Positions 16,746 to 24,706 are shown, numbered from the stretch's first letter. The stretch is DNA of 64,000 nt from Pseudaminobacter salicylatoxidans (GCF_003148475.1 NZ_QGGG01000008.1:1-64000), one strand, 5' to 3'. The notes: generated by a model not told the origin, from the letters alone. A program made the numbers and translations.

Positions 16746-17519
16746 ATGACCCAGGAAAAGAAGAAGGACGTCATACAGGAGACGACGCCCGACGCGATAA
16801 CGCTCGGAAAATCGGTCCTGCGCACCGCCCGCTATGGCGCGATTGCCGTCATCGACCCCAGGACCGGCGCTCCGCTGGCAAGCCGGGTCGGTGTCGCCAA
16901 TGATTCGGACGGCACACCGTTGATTCTGGTTTCGATGCTGGCGGCGCACACGCCTGCCCTGCTTGCCGATCCGCGCTGTTCACTGCTGCTCGGCGCGCCG
17001 GGCAAGGGCGATCCGCTGGCGCATCCGCGCATTTCCATCGCCTGCCGCGCCAGGAAGCTGGAACGCGGCAGCCCCGAGCAGGTCCGCGCGCAGCGCCGTT
17101 ACCTCAACCGCAATCCCAAGGCCGAGCTTTATGTCGGACTGGGCGATTTCTCCTTCTTCCGCCTCGAAATCGAGGGCGCGAGTCTGAATGGCGGCTTTGG
17201 AAAGGCTTATAATTTCAGCCGTACCGACCTGGTCGTGGAAAGCCCTGCGCTCGACGCGATTGCCGAGAGCGAGCAATCGTCCATTGACCATATGAACGCC
17301 GACCATCGCGATGCGATTGCAGTCTATGCGCGCCATTTCGCCAATATGCGTGGCGATCATGACTGGACCATCACCGGCCTCGATCCGGAGGGTATGGACA
17401 TCGCGTCGGGTGATATGATCAAGCGTATATTCTTCCCGCAGAAGTTGACGCAGGCCACGGAATTGAGAAAGATACTGGTTGAGATGGCCAAGACCGGGAG
17501 AGAGGCGTTGCAGGCTTGA
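16746..17519 (+). CDS. HugZ-like split-barrel heme/FMN-fold protein with DUF2470 domain
   Basis: A 257-residue protein. Residues about 25-150 form a pyridoxamine-phosphate-oxidase-type split barrel ('SVLRTARYGAIAVIDPRTGAPLASRVG', 'LAAHTPALLADPRCSLLL'). The C-terminal 90 residues are a DUF2470 domain with 'IDHMNADHRDAIAVYARHF'. This domain pair is that of HugZ-type heme oxygenases and related proteins. Heme degradation is therefore possible, but no heme-uptake genes surround it and the ligand cannot be determined here. It may be a more general member of the fold. Monocistronic by appearance. Confidence 0.78.
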   Translation: MTQEKKKDVIQETTPDAITLGKSVLRTARYGAIAVIDPRTGAPLASRVGVANDSDGTPLILVSMLAAHTPALLADPRCSLLLGAPGKGDPLAHPRISIACRARKLERGSPEQVRAQRRYLNRNPKAELYVGLGDFSFFRLEIEGASLNGGFGKAYNFSRTDLVVESPALDAIAESEQSSIDHMNADHRDAIAVYARHFANMRGDHDWTITGLDPEGMDIASGDMIKRIFFPQKLTQATELRKILVEMAKTGREALQA

Positions 17520-17626
17520 CCGCCTGCTGGACGGGCCGGTCGGGTTTTCGCGTCGGCGGGACGCTTGGTTTTTAAGGATGGGCGCGACGCGGACAACTCC
17601 GCGTGGTGTCAGATTTATTCTGCGTG

Positions 17627-17647
17627 ACGTTATTGCCCCCATAACGT
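17627..17647. promoter_or_regulatory. Candidate operator dyad for the ArsR regulator
   Basis: ACGTTAT (17627-17633) and ATAACGT (17641-17647) are exact inverted repeats separated by 7 bases, centred about 40 bases before the ArsR-family start codon. Position and symmetry suit an autoregulatory operator. No experimental motif is claimed. Confidence 0.5.
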
Positions 17648-17677
17648 TGCGCGGGGAAAAGAATGCATAGGGGACAC

Positions 17678-18013
17678 ATGTTTTCCAGGTCTGTCATTGA
17701 AAACGCCAACGCCGCCGCGACTCTTCTGGCGCTGCTGGGCAACGAAAAGCGACTGATGATCGTCAGCCACCTGCTGGAAGGCGAAATGTCCGTTGGCGCC
17801 ATCGCCGAAAAGGTGGAACTGAGCCAGTCGGCACTGTCGCAGCACCTGGCCAAACTGCGCGGCATCGAACTGGTCGAGACGCGTCGCGACCGGCAGACCA
17901 TCTATTATTCCTGCAAGTCCGATGCGGTGAAGCAGCTTGTCCGCACGCTGAACGAGATTTTCGGCGAAAACCGGCAGGTGGCGGATCGACCCAAGGAAGC
18001 CATTGCGTTGTAA
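17678..18013 (+). CDS. ArsR-family HTH regulator, NolR-like
   Basis: A 111-residue dimeric winged-helix repressor. The recognition helix region 'VGAIAEKVELSQSALSQHLAKLR' and 'LVETRRDRQTIYYSCKSDAVKQLV' is very close to my memory of Sinorhizobium NolR, the ArsR-family regulator of nodulation and growth genes. The metal-binding ELCVCDL motif of true ArsR/SmtB sensors is absent. I chose ATG 17678 because AGGGGA lies upstream; ATG 17663 is possible. NolR-like regulators occur widely in non-nodulating rhizobia too, so no nodulation role should be assumed. Confidence 0.83.
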   Translation: MFSRSVIENANAAATLLALLGNEKRLMIVSHLLEGEMSVGAIAEKVELSQSALSQHLAKLRGIELVETRRDRQTIYYSCKSDAVKQLVRTLNEIFGENRQVADRPKEAIAL

Positions 18014-18097
18014 CGCCTGTTTCCCGGCAAAAGTTGACTGACTGCCGCCTGTCTCTTTAACGACTGGCGGACAGAACGTTTCAGGAGCTTTTGCCCG

Positions 18098-18910
18098 ATG
18101 CAGCCGATACGCATTGACGACCCGTCCGATCCGCGCATCGCCGGCTATATGAACATTCGCGAGCGAGACCTTGCCGGCAGGCAGGGCCGCTTCATCGCGG
18201 AAGGCAAGGTCGTGCTCAACGTCCTGTTCGGCGCGCGCCGGTTCGAGCCGGAATCGGTATTGCTGCTTGAAAACCGGTTCGCCGGCATGGCCGACACGCT
18301 TTCGCTCGCGCCTGCGGATCTGCCCGTCTATGTCGCCTCCAGCGAAGTGCTCGATGCCATCGCAGGCTTCCACATGCATCGCGGCGTGCTGGCAATCGGT
18401 CGCAAGCGGCCTGCCGATACCGTCGAGGCGCTTCTGGATGCGTTGCCGCCGCGCGCCCTGCTGGCCGTGCTGGTCGGCATTTCCAACCATGACAATATGG
18501 GCGCGATCTTCCGCAACGCCGCCGCCTTCGGCGCCGATGCCGTTCTGCTCGATGAAACCTGCTGCGATCCGCTCTACCGCAAGGCCATCCGCGTTTCGGT
18601 GGGTGCGGCACTGAAAGTGCCGTTCGCCATCGGTGCCGGAGCGGGAATGCTGCTGGAAAGCCTTGCTGCACGTGGTTTCGAACAGATCGCGCTATCGCCC
18701 TCCGGCGCTTCCGAAATAACCGATCTGGCGAGAGCGGATCGGCTGGCGCTCTATCTCGGCACCGAGGGGGAAGGCCTGCCCGGCACTCTCCTCAATCGGC
18801 TGAAGACGGTGCGCATCGCAATGGCCGAAGGCTTCGACAGCCTGAATGTCGCTGCCGCCTCGGCAATCGCCCTGCATCACTTTTCCGACAAGGTATGCCC
18901 GGCCGGCTGA
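18098..18910 (+). CDS. TrmH/SpoU-family RNA 2'-O-methyltransferase
   Basis: A 270-residue SPOUT methyltransferase acting on rRNA or tRNA. The N-terminal substrate-binding domain ('FIAEGKVVLNVLFG') precedes the knotted SAM-binding domain with the three family motifs: 'GISNHDNMGAIFRNAAAFGADAVLLD', 'LYLGTEGEGLP' and 'IAMAEGFDSLNVAAASAIALHH'. The target nucleotide is unknown. Its 3' end overlaps the 3' end of the convergent coiled-coil gene by 34 bases. Confidence 0.9.
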   Translation: MQPIRIDDPSDPRIAGYMNIRERDLAGRQGRFIAEGKVVLNVLFGARRFEPESVLLLENRFAGMADTLSLAPADLPVYVASSEVLDAIAGFHMHRGVLAIGRKRPADTVEALLDALPPRALLAVLVGISNHDNMGAIFRNAAAFGADAVLLDETCCDPLYRKAIRVSVGAALKVPFAIGAGAGMLLESLAARGFEQIALSPSGASEITDLARADRLALYLGTEGEGLPGTLLNRLKTVRIAMAEGFDSLNVAAASAIALHHFSDKVCPAG

Positions 18911-20061
18911 GCGGCCTTCTGCAATGCGCGGATCCGATCCGCAAGGCTGAGCGGGGCCTGTGCGCCAGCCGGACGGGTCGCGTCGGGGCTTTCGGCAAGA
19001 ACCTTTGAAATCGGCGAATCGGCCCCTTCGAGATGGGCTGCGAGATTGACCACCTGGGCGGCCAGTTCGTTCATCTGTTCGCGCAGGGCGGCGTCCTGGC
19101 CGCTTGTATTCGGCGAATTTGCGGCCGATCCCTGTTTCAGCCGCTTGTTCTCACGCGCCAGCGCCGTCAGGCGTTCCTCCAGGCGTTCCCGATCGACGGA
19201 GAGTTTTGCCAGCGCCTGGTCGACATTGGCCTGCGCAGCCACCACGCGCGCCGGCGTCTCCCCGCCATTGCCGGCCCCCACCGCGCTACCGGAGCTATCG
19301 CCCTTTGCTTCGCGCAGCCTTTCCAGTTCCGTTTCGCGACGATGCAGCTTTTCCTCGCTATCCGCCAGCTTTGCGGTCAGTTGATTGACTTTCCGGTCCA
19401 ATTCGTTGGCCTTTTTCCGTTCTGCCTTGGCCTCATCACGGGCCACTCGCGCCTCCAGCGACAGCGCCTGCGCGCGCGCATCCGCTTCCTTGCGCTTGAG
19501 CCTGGCCTGATGCAGATCATTGTTGAGCCGATCGACATCGCTCTCACGAGCTACCAGCGCGATCTGGTGGCTGCTGGCGGTCAGGCTGGCCTCATCATAC
19601 ATGACGCCCAGCTTTTCCATCTCCTCATGATCCGCGGCCTTTGCCTTCTCGGTCTGCGCGAGCTGTTCGGACAATTTCTGCAAAGCCTCGCTTTGGCGCG
19701 CCAGGTCGGCCTCCTGCGTTTCGACCCGTGCCTCCAGCTCGGCGATCGTCTTGGCCTTGTCGTCGCAGTCATTGGCAAGCGCCTTGATCTGTTCCAGACC
19801 ACGGCTGATGTCCACCAGTTGGATGGTGGCTTTTTCCCTGGCTTGCGCCGTCTCCACCTCCAGCCGCCGAATCGTCATCGCCGCTTCCGCGCGGATACGG
19901 TCCTTGTCGGCTCGAATCTCTGCCGGCGTCTGCGGCAAGGAAGCTTCCAGCCGTCGCCTCGTCAGCTTCGAAGCCCGCCGCAACATGGCGGGCGCGAGCA
20001 GCAGGGCGATGAAGCCGGCAACCAGAAAGCCGAGAACGAAGAACAGGATGGACTGGATCAC
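18877..20061 (-). CDS. Membrane-anchored coiled-coil protein of unknown function
   Basis: A 394-residue protein with one N-terminal transmembrane helix ('ILFFVLGFLVAGFIALLLAPAML', about residues 4-26). A long coiled coil follows (about 40-300), rich in Ala, Glu, Lys, Arg and Leu with heptad spacing. The C-terminus (about 310-394) is less ordered, with a short helix 'MNELAAQVVNLAAHL'. Topology suggests a cytoplasmic coiled coil tethered to the inner membrane. It belongs to a conserved rhizobial set but I do not recognise a named family. It lies downstream of eipA on the same strand, separated by 185 bases. Confidence 0.72.
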   Translation of the reverse strand: MIQSILFFVLGFLVAGFIALLLAPAMLRRASKLTRRRLEASLPQTPAEIRADKDRIRAEAAMTIRRLEVETAQAREKATIQLVDISRGLEQIKALANDCDDKAKTIAELEARVETQEADLARQSEALQKLSEQLAQTEKAKAADHEEMEKLGVMYDEASLTASSHQIALVARESDVDRLNNDLHQARLKRKEADARAQALSLEARVARDEAKAERKKANELDRKVNQLTAKLADSEEKLHRRETELERLREAKGDSSGSAVGAGNGGETPARVVAAQANVDQALAKLSVDRERLEERLTALARENKRLKQGSAANSPNTSGQDAALREQMNELAAQVVNLAAHLEGADSPISKVLAESPDATRPAGAQAPLSLADRIRALQKAAQPAGHTLSEK

Positions 20062-20246
20062 GTCATACTATCCGCTGCGTGCTGCCGGTTCGTGCCGGTG
20101 TCAGGACATGGAATCTCTGCCACACGGCACCGGGCCGGGCAATCCATGAAGCCCGGCCAAACTTAACGAAGCAGGACGCTACGCGTTCCGCGTGGCCGGC
20201 GGATTGCGCCAAGCTCCCGTTCGCATCGAACGCCGATTGCTGCCCC

Positions 20247-20828
20247 TCAGAAGGGATTCCAGGTAGGCTGTGGGGTGAGCTTCAGATAGCCGAGATTGAT
20301 GCCAAGCCGTGCCCCGACGCCCGTACGCACCGGAACCAGAAGCATATTGCCGGCCCGCATCACGTTGAAGCCGACGCCTGCAATCAGATAGGCCGAGCCG
20401 GATACACCGCCAAAGCGGGTGTAGAGGTTGGTCACATCATCGAGATTGTAGACCAGCATCATGGTGCGCGAGCCCTGCCCGCCGAAATCCCAACCCAGCG
20501 ACGGCCCCTGCCAGAACACCTTATGGTCGCCGGCGTTCTTGGTATAGAGCGTGCCCTCGCCATAGGTCAGGCCGCCGATCAGCGCGCCGGACCCTTCCTC
20601 GCCCAGGATATAGCCGTTGGGCAATCCGTAGGAGGCGAAGATCTTCTCGATCGCCGACGCCAGCCCACCGGAGGTGGCGCCAAAGAAGCGATGACCGGAA
20701 TCGACGATCTCCTGCGCGGTATATTCCTGCGCCCTGAGGGTCGATGATGTGAAGACCAGCATGCTCGACACCGCGAACATCACTGCGATCAGCCGGAACA
20801 GTATCCGGTTGCAATTGCGCAAAAGCAT
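20247..20828 (-). CDS. eipA: Envelope integrity protein EipA (DUF1134)
   Basis: A 193-residue exported protein. Residues 1-33 form a signal peptide ending ...LRA before QEYTAQ. The mature part is a complete DUF1134 domain ('AQEIVDSGHRFFGATSGGLA', 'FGGQGSRTMMLVYNLDD', 'GVGARLGINLGYLK'). In Brucella abortus the DUF1134 protein EipA is periplasmic, supports cell-envelope integrity and is under CtrA control. Here it lies divergent to chpT in the ctrA neighbourhood, which fits that link. ATG at 20826-20828, preceded by GGAGA and GGAAA, is preferred because it directly begins the signal peptide; the frame is open 37 codons further. Confidence 0.88.
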   Translation of the reverse strand: MLLRNCNRILFRLIAVMFAVSSMLVFTSSTLRAQEYTAQEIVDSGHRFFGATSGGLASAIEKIFASYGLPNGYILGEEGSGALIGGLTYGEGTLYTKNAGDHKVFWQGPSLGWDFGGQGSRTMMLVYNLDDVTNLYTRFGGVSGSAYLIAGVGFNVMRAGNMLLVPVRTGVGARLGINLGYLKLTPQPTWNPF

Positions 20829-21120
20829 ATTTCCAATTCTCCGTCCGCGAGCGCACTCGCCGACGCCTCTGCCCGTCGCGGCTCTTTGGGCGGCCGCTTT
20901 CGAACGATTCCTGCAAGCTATGTCGTAATTCTTTTTCAACCATTAAGCTCGCTCATGAAGATGGCCGTTCAATGACTGATGGCGGCCGCAACATCGGCGA
21001 GGCAAGCTCGTGCGCAGGATTCACGAGCCCCTTGCAGTGACTGTATCATGGCGGCTCGAAATGATTCGTCCGCACCGGCATCCGTCGCGCGTCGTCCTTC
21101 TGAATTGAGGAATTTATTCC
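20829..21120. promoter_or_regulatory. eipA-chpT divergent intergenic region
   Basis: 292 bases between two divergent genes, with no further coding signal. It contains GATTC (GANTC) sites and an ATTAA element near 20942, but I could not identify a full TTAA-N7-TTAA CtrA box. The chpT ribosome site is TTGAGGAA, 8 bases before the ATG. Confidence 0.45.
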
Positions 21121-21750
21121 ATGGCTGAACTCTTCACCCTGTCCGCACCCGATCTTGCGGCGCTTCTGTGCAGCCGGGTCTGTCACGACATCATTTCCCC
21201 CGTGGGCGCAATCAACAACGGTCTGGAACTGCTGGACGAAGGTGGCGCCGACGAAGACGCCATGAACCTCATCCGCGCCAGTGCCCGCAATGCCTCGGCG
21301 CGGCTGCAATTCGCCCGTCTCGCCTTCGGTGCCGCCGGTTCCGCCGGCATGATGATCGACACCGGCGATGCCGAATCCGTGGCCACCGCCTTCCTGAAGA
21401 ACGAGAAGCCGGAACTTGTGTGGACGGGCGGGCGCGCATTGCTGCCCAAGAACAAGGTCAAGCTGCTGCTCAACATGATTCTGGTGGCCAATGCAGCCAT
21501 TCCGCGTGGCGGCAAGATCGACGTCGCCCTGGAAAACGTCGAGACCGAACCGAAATTCGTCATCAGGGCAAGCGGACCGATGCTGCGCGTGCCGCCTAAA
21601 TTCCTGGAGCTGCATTCCGGCCAGAAGCCCGAGGACGCCATCGACGCGCACGCGATCCAGCCCTATTACACGCTGCTTCTGGCGGAACAGGCGGGCATGA
21701 CGATTTCAATCCACGCCACGCCTGAAGAGATCACCTTCACCGCAAGCTGA
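21121..21750 (+). CDS. chpT: Histidine phosphotransferase ChpT
   Basis: A 209-residue phosphotransferase that passes phosphate from the hybrid kinase CckA to CtrA and CpdR in alphaproteobacterial cell-cycle control. The helical dimerisation/phosphotransfer part has 'RVCHDIISPVGAINNGLELL' with His22 as phosphoacceptor. The rest is a degenerate Bergerat-like domain without ATP-binding boxes, as in Caulobacter and Brucella ChpT. ctrA lies under 700 bases away on the opposite strand, a common rhizobial arrangement. CckA is not in the window. Confidence 0.93.
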   Translation: MAELFTLSAPDLAALLCSRVCHDIISPVGAINNGLELLDEGGADEDAMNLIRASARNASARLQFARLAFGAAGSAGMMIDTGDAESVATAFLKNEKPELVWTGGRALLPKNKVKLLLNMILVANAAIPRGGKIDVALENVETEPKFVIRASGPMLRVPPKFLELHSGQKPEDAIDAHAIQPYYTLLLAEQAGMTISIHATPEEITFTAS

Positions 21751-21788
21751 ACGTCGCCGGCTTCGGATTGACATCGAACTTCGCGTTC

Positions 21789-21818
21789 AACGCCCGCGCA
21801 AAAGCGCGGGCGTTTTTT
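21789..21818 (+). terminator. chpT terminator
   Basis: AACGCCCGCGC (21789-21799) and GCGCGGGCGTT (21804-21814) form a perfect 11-bp stem with an AAAA loop, running into six T (21813-21818). A textbook intrinsic terminator 38 bases after the chpT stop. Confidence 0.93.
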
Positions 21819-21846
21819 GTCATACGTCCGCACTACGATTGCGCAT

Positions 21847-21861
21847 TTTACCGAAACTTTA
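21847..21861. promoter_or_regulatory. Weak CtrA-like TTTA-N7-TTTA element
   Basis: TTTA (21847-21850) and TTTA (21858-21861) are spaced by 7 bases, matching the CtrA consensus TTAA-N7-TTAA at 6 of 8 positions. It lies about 100 bases upstream of the receiver-protein gene. A third TTTAC occurs at 21882. The match is weak. Confidence 0.3.
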
Positions 21862-21962
21862 CCCAACGGATTTCCCGCTTCTTTACGCAACAGCGACTAG
21901 CTTGCCGCCACAAAACCCGACACTCCCGGCTCAGGCGGGGATAGCAAGGAGCAACGGGCCCC

Positions 21963-22328
21963 ATGAAACGATGCATGTTCGTCGATGATTCAAGCGTGAT
22001 CCGGAAGGTTGCAAAGCGCATCCTGGGCGGCCCCGACATGTTTGTGATCGAAGCCGCGAACGGTTCCGAGGCGCTCGACCTCTGCGCCACCGAAATGCCG
22101 GACATCGTCGTCGTCGATGGCGCCCTGCCCGACATGGCGAGCGAAGACGTGATCCGCGGCATCCGCGCCATCCCGAGCCCGGTGAAGCCGAAGATCGCAA
22201 TCTGTCTGGTGGAAGTCGATATCGGCGCGATCATGCGCGCCCGGCGCGCCGGTGCGCAGGACTATCTGCTCAAACCGTTCGACCGCTCGCAATTGCTCAA
22301 CTGCTTCCGCAATCTCGAGGCGGCCTGA
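21963..22328 (+). CDS. Stand-alone response-regulator receiver protein
   Basis: A 121-residue receiver domain with no output domain. Acid pocket Asp8/Asp9, phosphoacceptor Asp52 ('VVVDGALPD') and the conserved Lys of 'LLKPFD' are present. Aligned to CtrA, the conserved Ser/Thr switch position seems to be Leu/Val ('ICLVEVD'), which is unusual. It lies between chpT and ctrA and has its own promoter region after the chpT terminator. A role in the ChpT-CtrA phosphorelay is an inference from position only. It is distinct in sequence from CpdR and DivK. Confidence 0.85.
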   Translation: MKRCMFVDDSSVIRKVAKRILGGPDMFVIEAANGSEALDLCATEMPDIVVVDGALPDMASEDVIRGIRAIPSPVKPKIAICLVEVDIGAIMRARRAGAQDYLLKPFDRSQLLNCFRNLEAA

Positions 22329-22352
22329 CGCAAGCGCCCCCTGCCTCAAAGC

Positions 22353-22375
22353 AAAAGGCCCGGCAAAGCCGGGCC
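22353..22375 (-). terminator. ctrA terminator
   Basis: GGCCCGGC (22357-22364) and GCCGGGCC (22368-22375) form an 8-bp stem with a 3-base loop. Read on the minus strand it is followed by TTTTGC, so it ends ctrA. On the + strand no T run follows, so it would be weaker for the receiver gene, which ends 25 bases upstream. Confidence 0.85.
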
Positions 22376-22409
22376 CATGAAAAATCACGGTTCTGAAAAA
22401 CGCGGGCGA

Positions 22410-23105
22410 TCAGGCGCTTTCGCGGATTTCTTCCGGTTCGCGCAGCACATAACCACGGCCCCAGACGGTTTCGATGTAGTTCTGGCCACCGGACGCGGTG
22501 TCGAGCTTCTTGCGCAGCTTGCAGATGAACACGTCGATGATCTTCAACTCCGGCTCGTCCATGCCGCCATAAAGGTGGTTCAGGAACATTTCCTTCGTCA
22601 GCGTCGTGCCCTTGCGCAGCGAAAGCAGCTCCAGCATCTGGTATTCCTTGCCGGTCAGATGCACGCGCTGGCCACCGACCTCGACCGTCTTAGCGTCGAG
22701 ATTGACGATGAGATCGCCGGTGGTGATGACCGACTGGGCATGCCCCTTCGAGCGCCGCACGATGGCATGGATGCGCGCCACCAGTTCGTCCTTGTGGAAC
22801 GGCTTGGTCATATAGTCGTCGGCGCCGAAGCCGAGACCGCGCACCTTGTCCTCGATGCCTGCCATGCCCGACAGGATCAGGATGGGCGTCTTGACCTTGG
22901 ACAGGCGCAGCGTCCGCAGCACCTCATAGCCCGACATATCGGGCAGGTTCAGGTCGAGAAGAATAATGTCGTAGTCGTAGAGCTTGCCGAGATCGACGCC
23001 CTCTTCGCCGAGATCCGTCGTATAGACGTTGAAACTCTCCGATTTCAGCATCAACTCGATGCTCTGTGCGGTCGCACTATCGTCTTCAATCAGCAGAACG
23101 CGCAT
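22410..23105 (-). CDS. ctrA: Cell-cycle response regulator CtrA
   Basis: Master regulator of the alphaproteobacterial cell cycle, 231 residues, an OmpR/PhoB-type protein. The receiver domain (1-120) has Asp8/Asp9, phosphoacceptor Asp51 ('[15 protein letters not shown]') and 'MTKPF'. The winged-helix DNA-binding domain follows, with the highly conserved '[17 protein letters not shown]', '[28 protein letters not shown]' and '[11 protein letters not shown]'. The C-terminus is ...IRESA rather than the Ala-Ala degradation tag of Caulobacter CtrA. The ATG at 23103-23105 follows AAGGGG; 32 further open codons upstream are not part of the family. Regulated most likely by CtrA and methylation at the GANTC cluster upstream. 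Confidence 0.98.
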   Translation of the reverse strand: MRVLLIEDDSATAQSIELMLKSESFNVYTTDLGEEGVDLGKLYDYDIILLDLNLPDMSGYEVLRTLRLSKVKTPILILSGMAGIEDKVRGLGFGADDYMTKPFHKDELVARIHAIVRRSKGHAQSVITTGDLIVNLDAKTVEVGGQRVHLTGKEYQMLELLSLRKGTTLTKEMFLNHLYGGMDEPELKIIDVFICKLRKKLDTASGGQNYIETVWGRGYVLREPEEIRESA

Positions 23106-23561
23106 TTCAATCCCCTTTTCTGCCGCCAGACCGTCTCGCCAACCATCCGGAACCGGAGCAGTGATTGCCTGGTAAACAGGCTGCCATCGAATGGTTAACA
23201 AAACCTAATTTCGCCTCGTCAGCCATATCAGATTTTTTAACCGTTGGATACACCCTCTTGAATCTAATAACGAATCTGAACACCCAATTTCTAATGAGTC
23301 ACTTTAATAAGCGTCGTTAAGCGACTCTTTTGATTCCGCCAGCAATCGTTAGCTTTCGAAGCTGAATTTTTACCGGCCCTTAAGCCCTACCCCATATGAT
23401 TAACAATGCCCGTAAACGAATGGTTACCGCCGCGAAAAATCTTTAGGAATTTGTTTCCTTTGGCGCCGTACAACCGGCGCGGTTTCGCAGGCGATCGAAC
23501 CTGCTGGGGCTGTGAAAAGCGGTTTGGTTGATAATGTGTGCGTGCGCGGGAGTATCGAATC
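23106..23561. promoter_or_regulatory. ctrA-fliJ divergent regulatory region with GANTC cluster
   Basis: An AT-rich 456-base region with no coding signal. Five GANTC sites (CcrM methylation target) lie within 77 bases: 23260-23264, 23272-23276, 23296-23300, 23323-23327 and 23332-23336. ATGGTTAA (23191-23198) is the reverse complement of TTAACCAT, the known CtrA half-site 8-mer. TTTA-N7-TTAA (23369-23383) matches 7 of 8 positions of the full CtrA box. TTAACC also occurs near 23238. The region probably serves both the ctrA promoter(s) and fliJ. Confidence 0.75.
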
Positions 23562-23936
23562 ATGAAGTCACGTGAGAACCTCGTCAGGTTGAAGCAGTTC
23601 CAGGTGAGCGAGAAACGACGCCAGCTGCTGCAACTCGACATGATGATCGCCGAATTCGAGCGCATGGCCGAAGAGCTCGACATGCAGATCAATGCCGAGG
23701 AAAAGAAGGCCGGAATTACCGACATCAGCCATTTCGCCTATCCGACCTTTGCCAAGGCTGCGCGCCTGCGCCGCGACAATCTGAAGAACTCGCAGGCCGA
23801 TCTGATGCAGCAGAAGGCCATGGCCGAATCATTACTCGCCGAAGCTGAAGCGGAGCTGGCGAAGGCCGAATTGCTTGAATCGCGCGATGCCAAAAGCCGC
23901 GATTCGAACGACGGCCGCAGCGCCATGATCGGCTGA
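23562..23936 (+). CDS. fliJ: Flagellar export chaperone FliJ
   Basis: A 124-residue all-alpha protein with the FliJ coiled-coil pattern ('ENLVRLKQFQVSEKRRQLLQL', 'MMIAEFERMAEELDMQINAEEKKAG'). FliJ couples the flagellar type III export ATPase FliI to the export gate and escorts chaperones. ATG at 23562 follows GGGAG. It stands apart from the flagellar cluster at 59-64 kb but next to ctrA, divergently, as also seen in other rhizobia. The divergent region with CtrA-type sites suggests CtrA control. Family identity rests on length, helix pattern and location. Confidence 0.78.
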   Translation: MKSRENLVRLKQFQVSEKRRQLLQLDMMIAEFERMAEELDMQINAEEKKAGITDISHFAYPTFAKAARLRRDNLKNSQADLMQQKAMAESLLAEAEAELAKAELLESRDAKSRDSNDGRSAMIG

Positions 23937-24278
23937 CCGGAAGCGCGGGCCGGCAGCAGGATCGGCCCCCCTCCTCCCCCGCTTTGTCCGGCCCGGCATG
24001 CCCTGAAAGCCGTCTGCATCGCGAGACGGCGTACGCAATTCGCCGGAACGCGCCTGCCTGGGGAGAATTTCGGCATTGCGCGCCATCGCGCATCCTCCCA
24101 TATCGCAGAACGGCATCGTCACTTCAGGGCGGGCATCGCAACGCCATATTGCCCGTTTCCGCCCAGCACCGGGAGCCTGATGACGTTTTCCCGAACGCCA
24201 TCGGGAATCTATCTGTTTGTTTTAGCGTGCTCTTTTTCGACGACTGACTTTCGTTCACGCGCGAACGCGCGCTCCAAC
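23937..24278. other. Intergenic region between fliJ and sciP
   Basis: About 340 bases without a supported gene. GCCGTCT (24009-24015) and AGACGGC (24024-24030) form a 7-bp hairpin with an 8-base loop, 72 bases after fliJ; no T run follows, so it is at best a weak terminator. Nothing else stands out. Confidence 0.5.
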
Positions 24279-24305
24279 GAAAACAGCCGAGCCCATAGGC
24301 CCGGC
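24279..24305 (-). terminator. Probable sciP terminator
   Basis: On the minus strand GCCG...CGGC (24286-24305) forms an imperfect hairpin with one G-G mismatch and a TAT loop, followed by GTTTTCGTT. It lies 54 bases after the sciP stop codon. Confidence 0.55.
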
Positions 24306-24359
24306 CGGATCGGTTCTTCTGGATGCCTGATAGCTACGCGGACGCCTTGGCGCCCGGCT

Positions 24360-24635
24360 TCAGTGGCGGTATTGCTGGATGCGCGTGGTGCGCAGGCCGG
24401 CAAGGCCGTATTCGTCGATGGACGCCTGCCAGGACAGGAATTCTTCGGTGGTCAGCTTGTAGCGCTGACATGCCTCATCGAGGCTGAGCAGGCCGCCGCG
24501 CACGGCAGCGACGACTTCAGCCTTGCGCCGGATTACCCAGCGCCTCGTATTCGACGGTGGAAGGTCGGCAATCGTAAGCGGGCTGCCGTCAGGCCCAATA
24601 ACATATTTGACACGCGGTCTAACCAGATCGGTCAT
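24360..24635 (-). CDS. sciP: CtrA inhibitor protein SciP (DUF1153)
   Basis: A 91-residue helix-turn-helix protein of the DUF1153 family. It carries the strongly conserved 'RPRVKYVIGPDGSPLT', 'RWVIRRKAEVVAAVRGG' and 'SLDEACQRYKLTTEEFLSW'. In Caulobacter SciP accumulates in G1, binds CtrA and blocks CtrA-activated promoters. Its presence within 1.3 kb of ctrA, with fliJ between, makes this a compact cell-cycle regulatory locus. Start ATG at 24633-24635. A CtrA-box-like element lies upstream at 24692-24706, suggesting a feedback loop. Confidence 0.93.
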   Translation of the reverse strand: MTDLVRPRVKYVIGPDGSPLTIADLPPSNTRRWVIRRKAEVVAAVRGGLLSLDEACQRYKLTTEEFLSWQASIDEYGLAGLRTTRIQQYRH

Positions 24636-24691
24636 AGTACTCTCTACAAAAACTCAAAGACCCAATCGTCGATCACATTACTGCCGCAGCT

Positions 24692-24706
24692 TTAAAAATT
24701 GCCTAA
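24692..24706 (-). promoter_or_regulatory. Candidate CtrA box upstream of sciP
   Basis: On the + strand TTAA (24692-24695), 7 bases, CTAA (24703-24706); on the minus strand TTAG-N7-TTAA. It matches 7 of 8 consensus positions and lies 57 bases upstream of the sciP start codon, a plausible place for CtrA activation. In Caulobacter sciP is CtrA-dependent. Confidence 0.5.

Noticed and set aside
23304-23320. TTAA...TTAA pair in the ctrA upstream region
   Set aside because: The spacing is 9 bases, not 7, so it does not fit the CtrA box.
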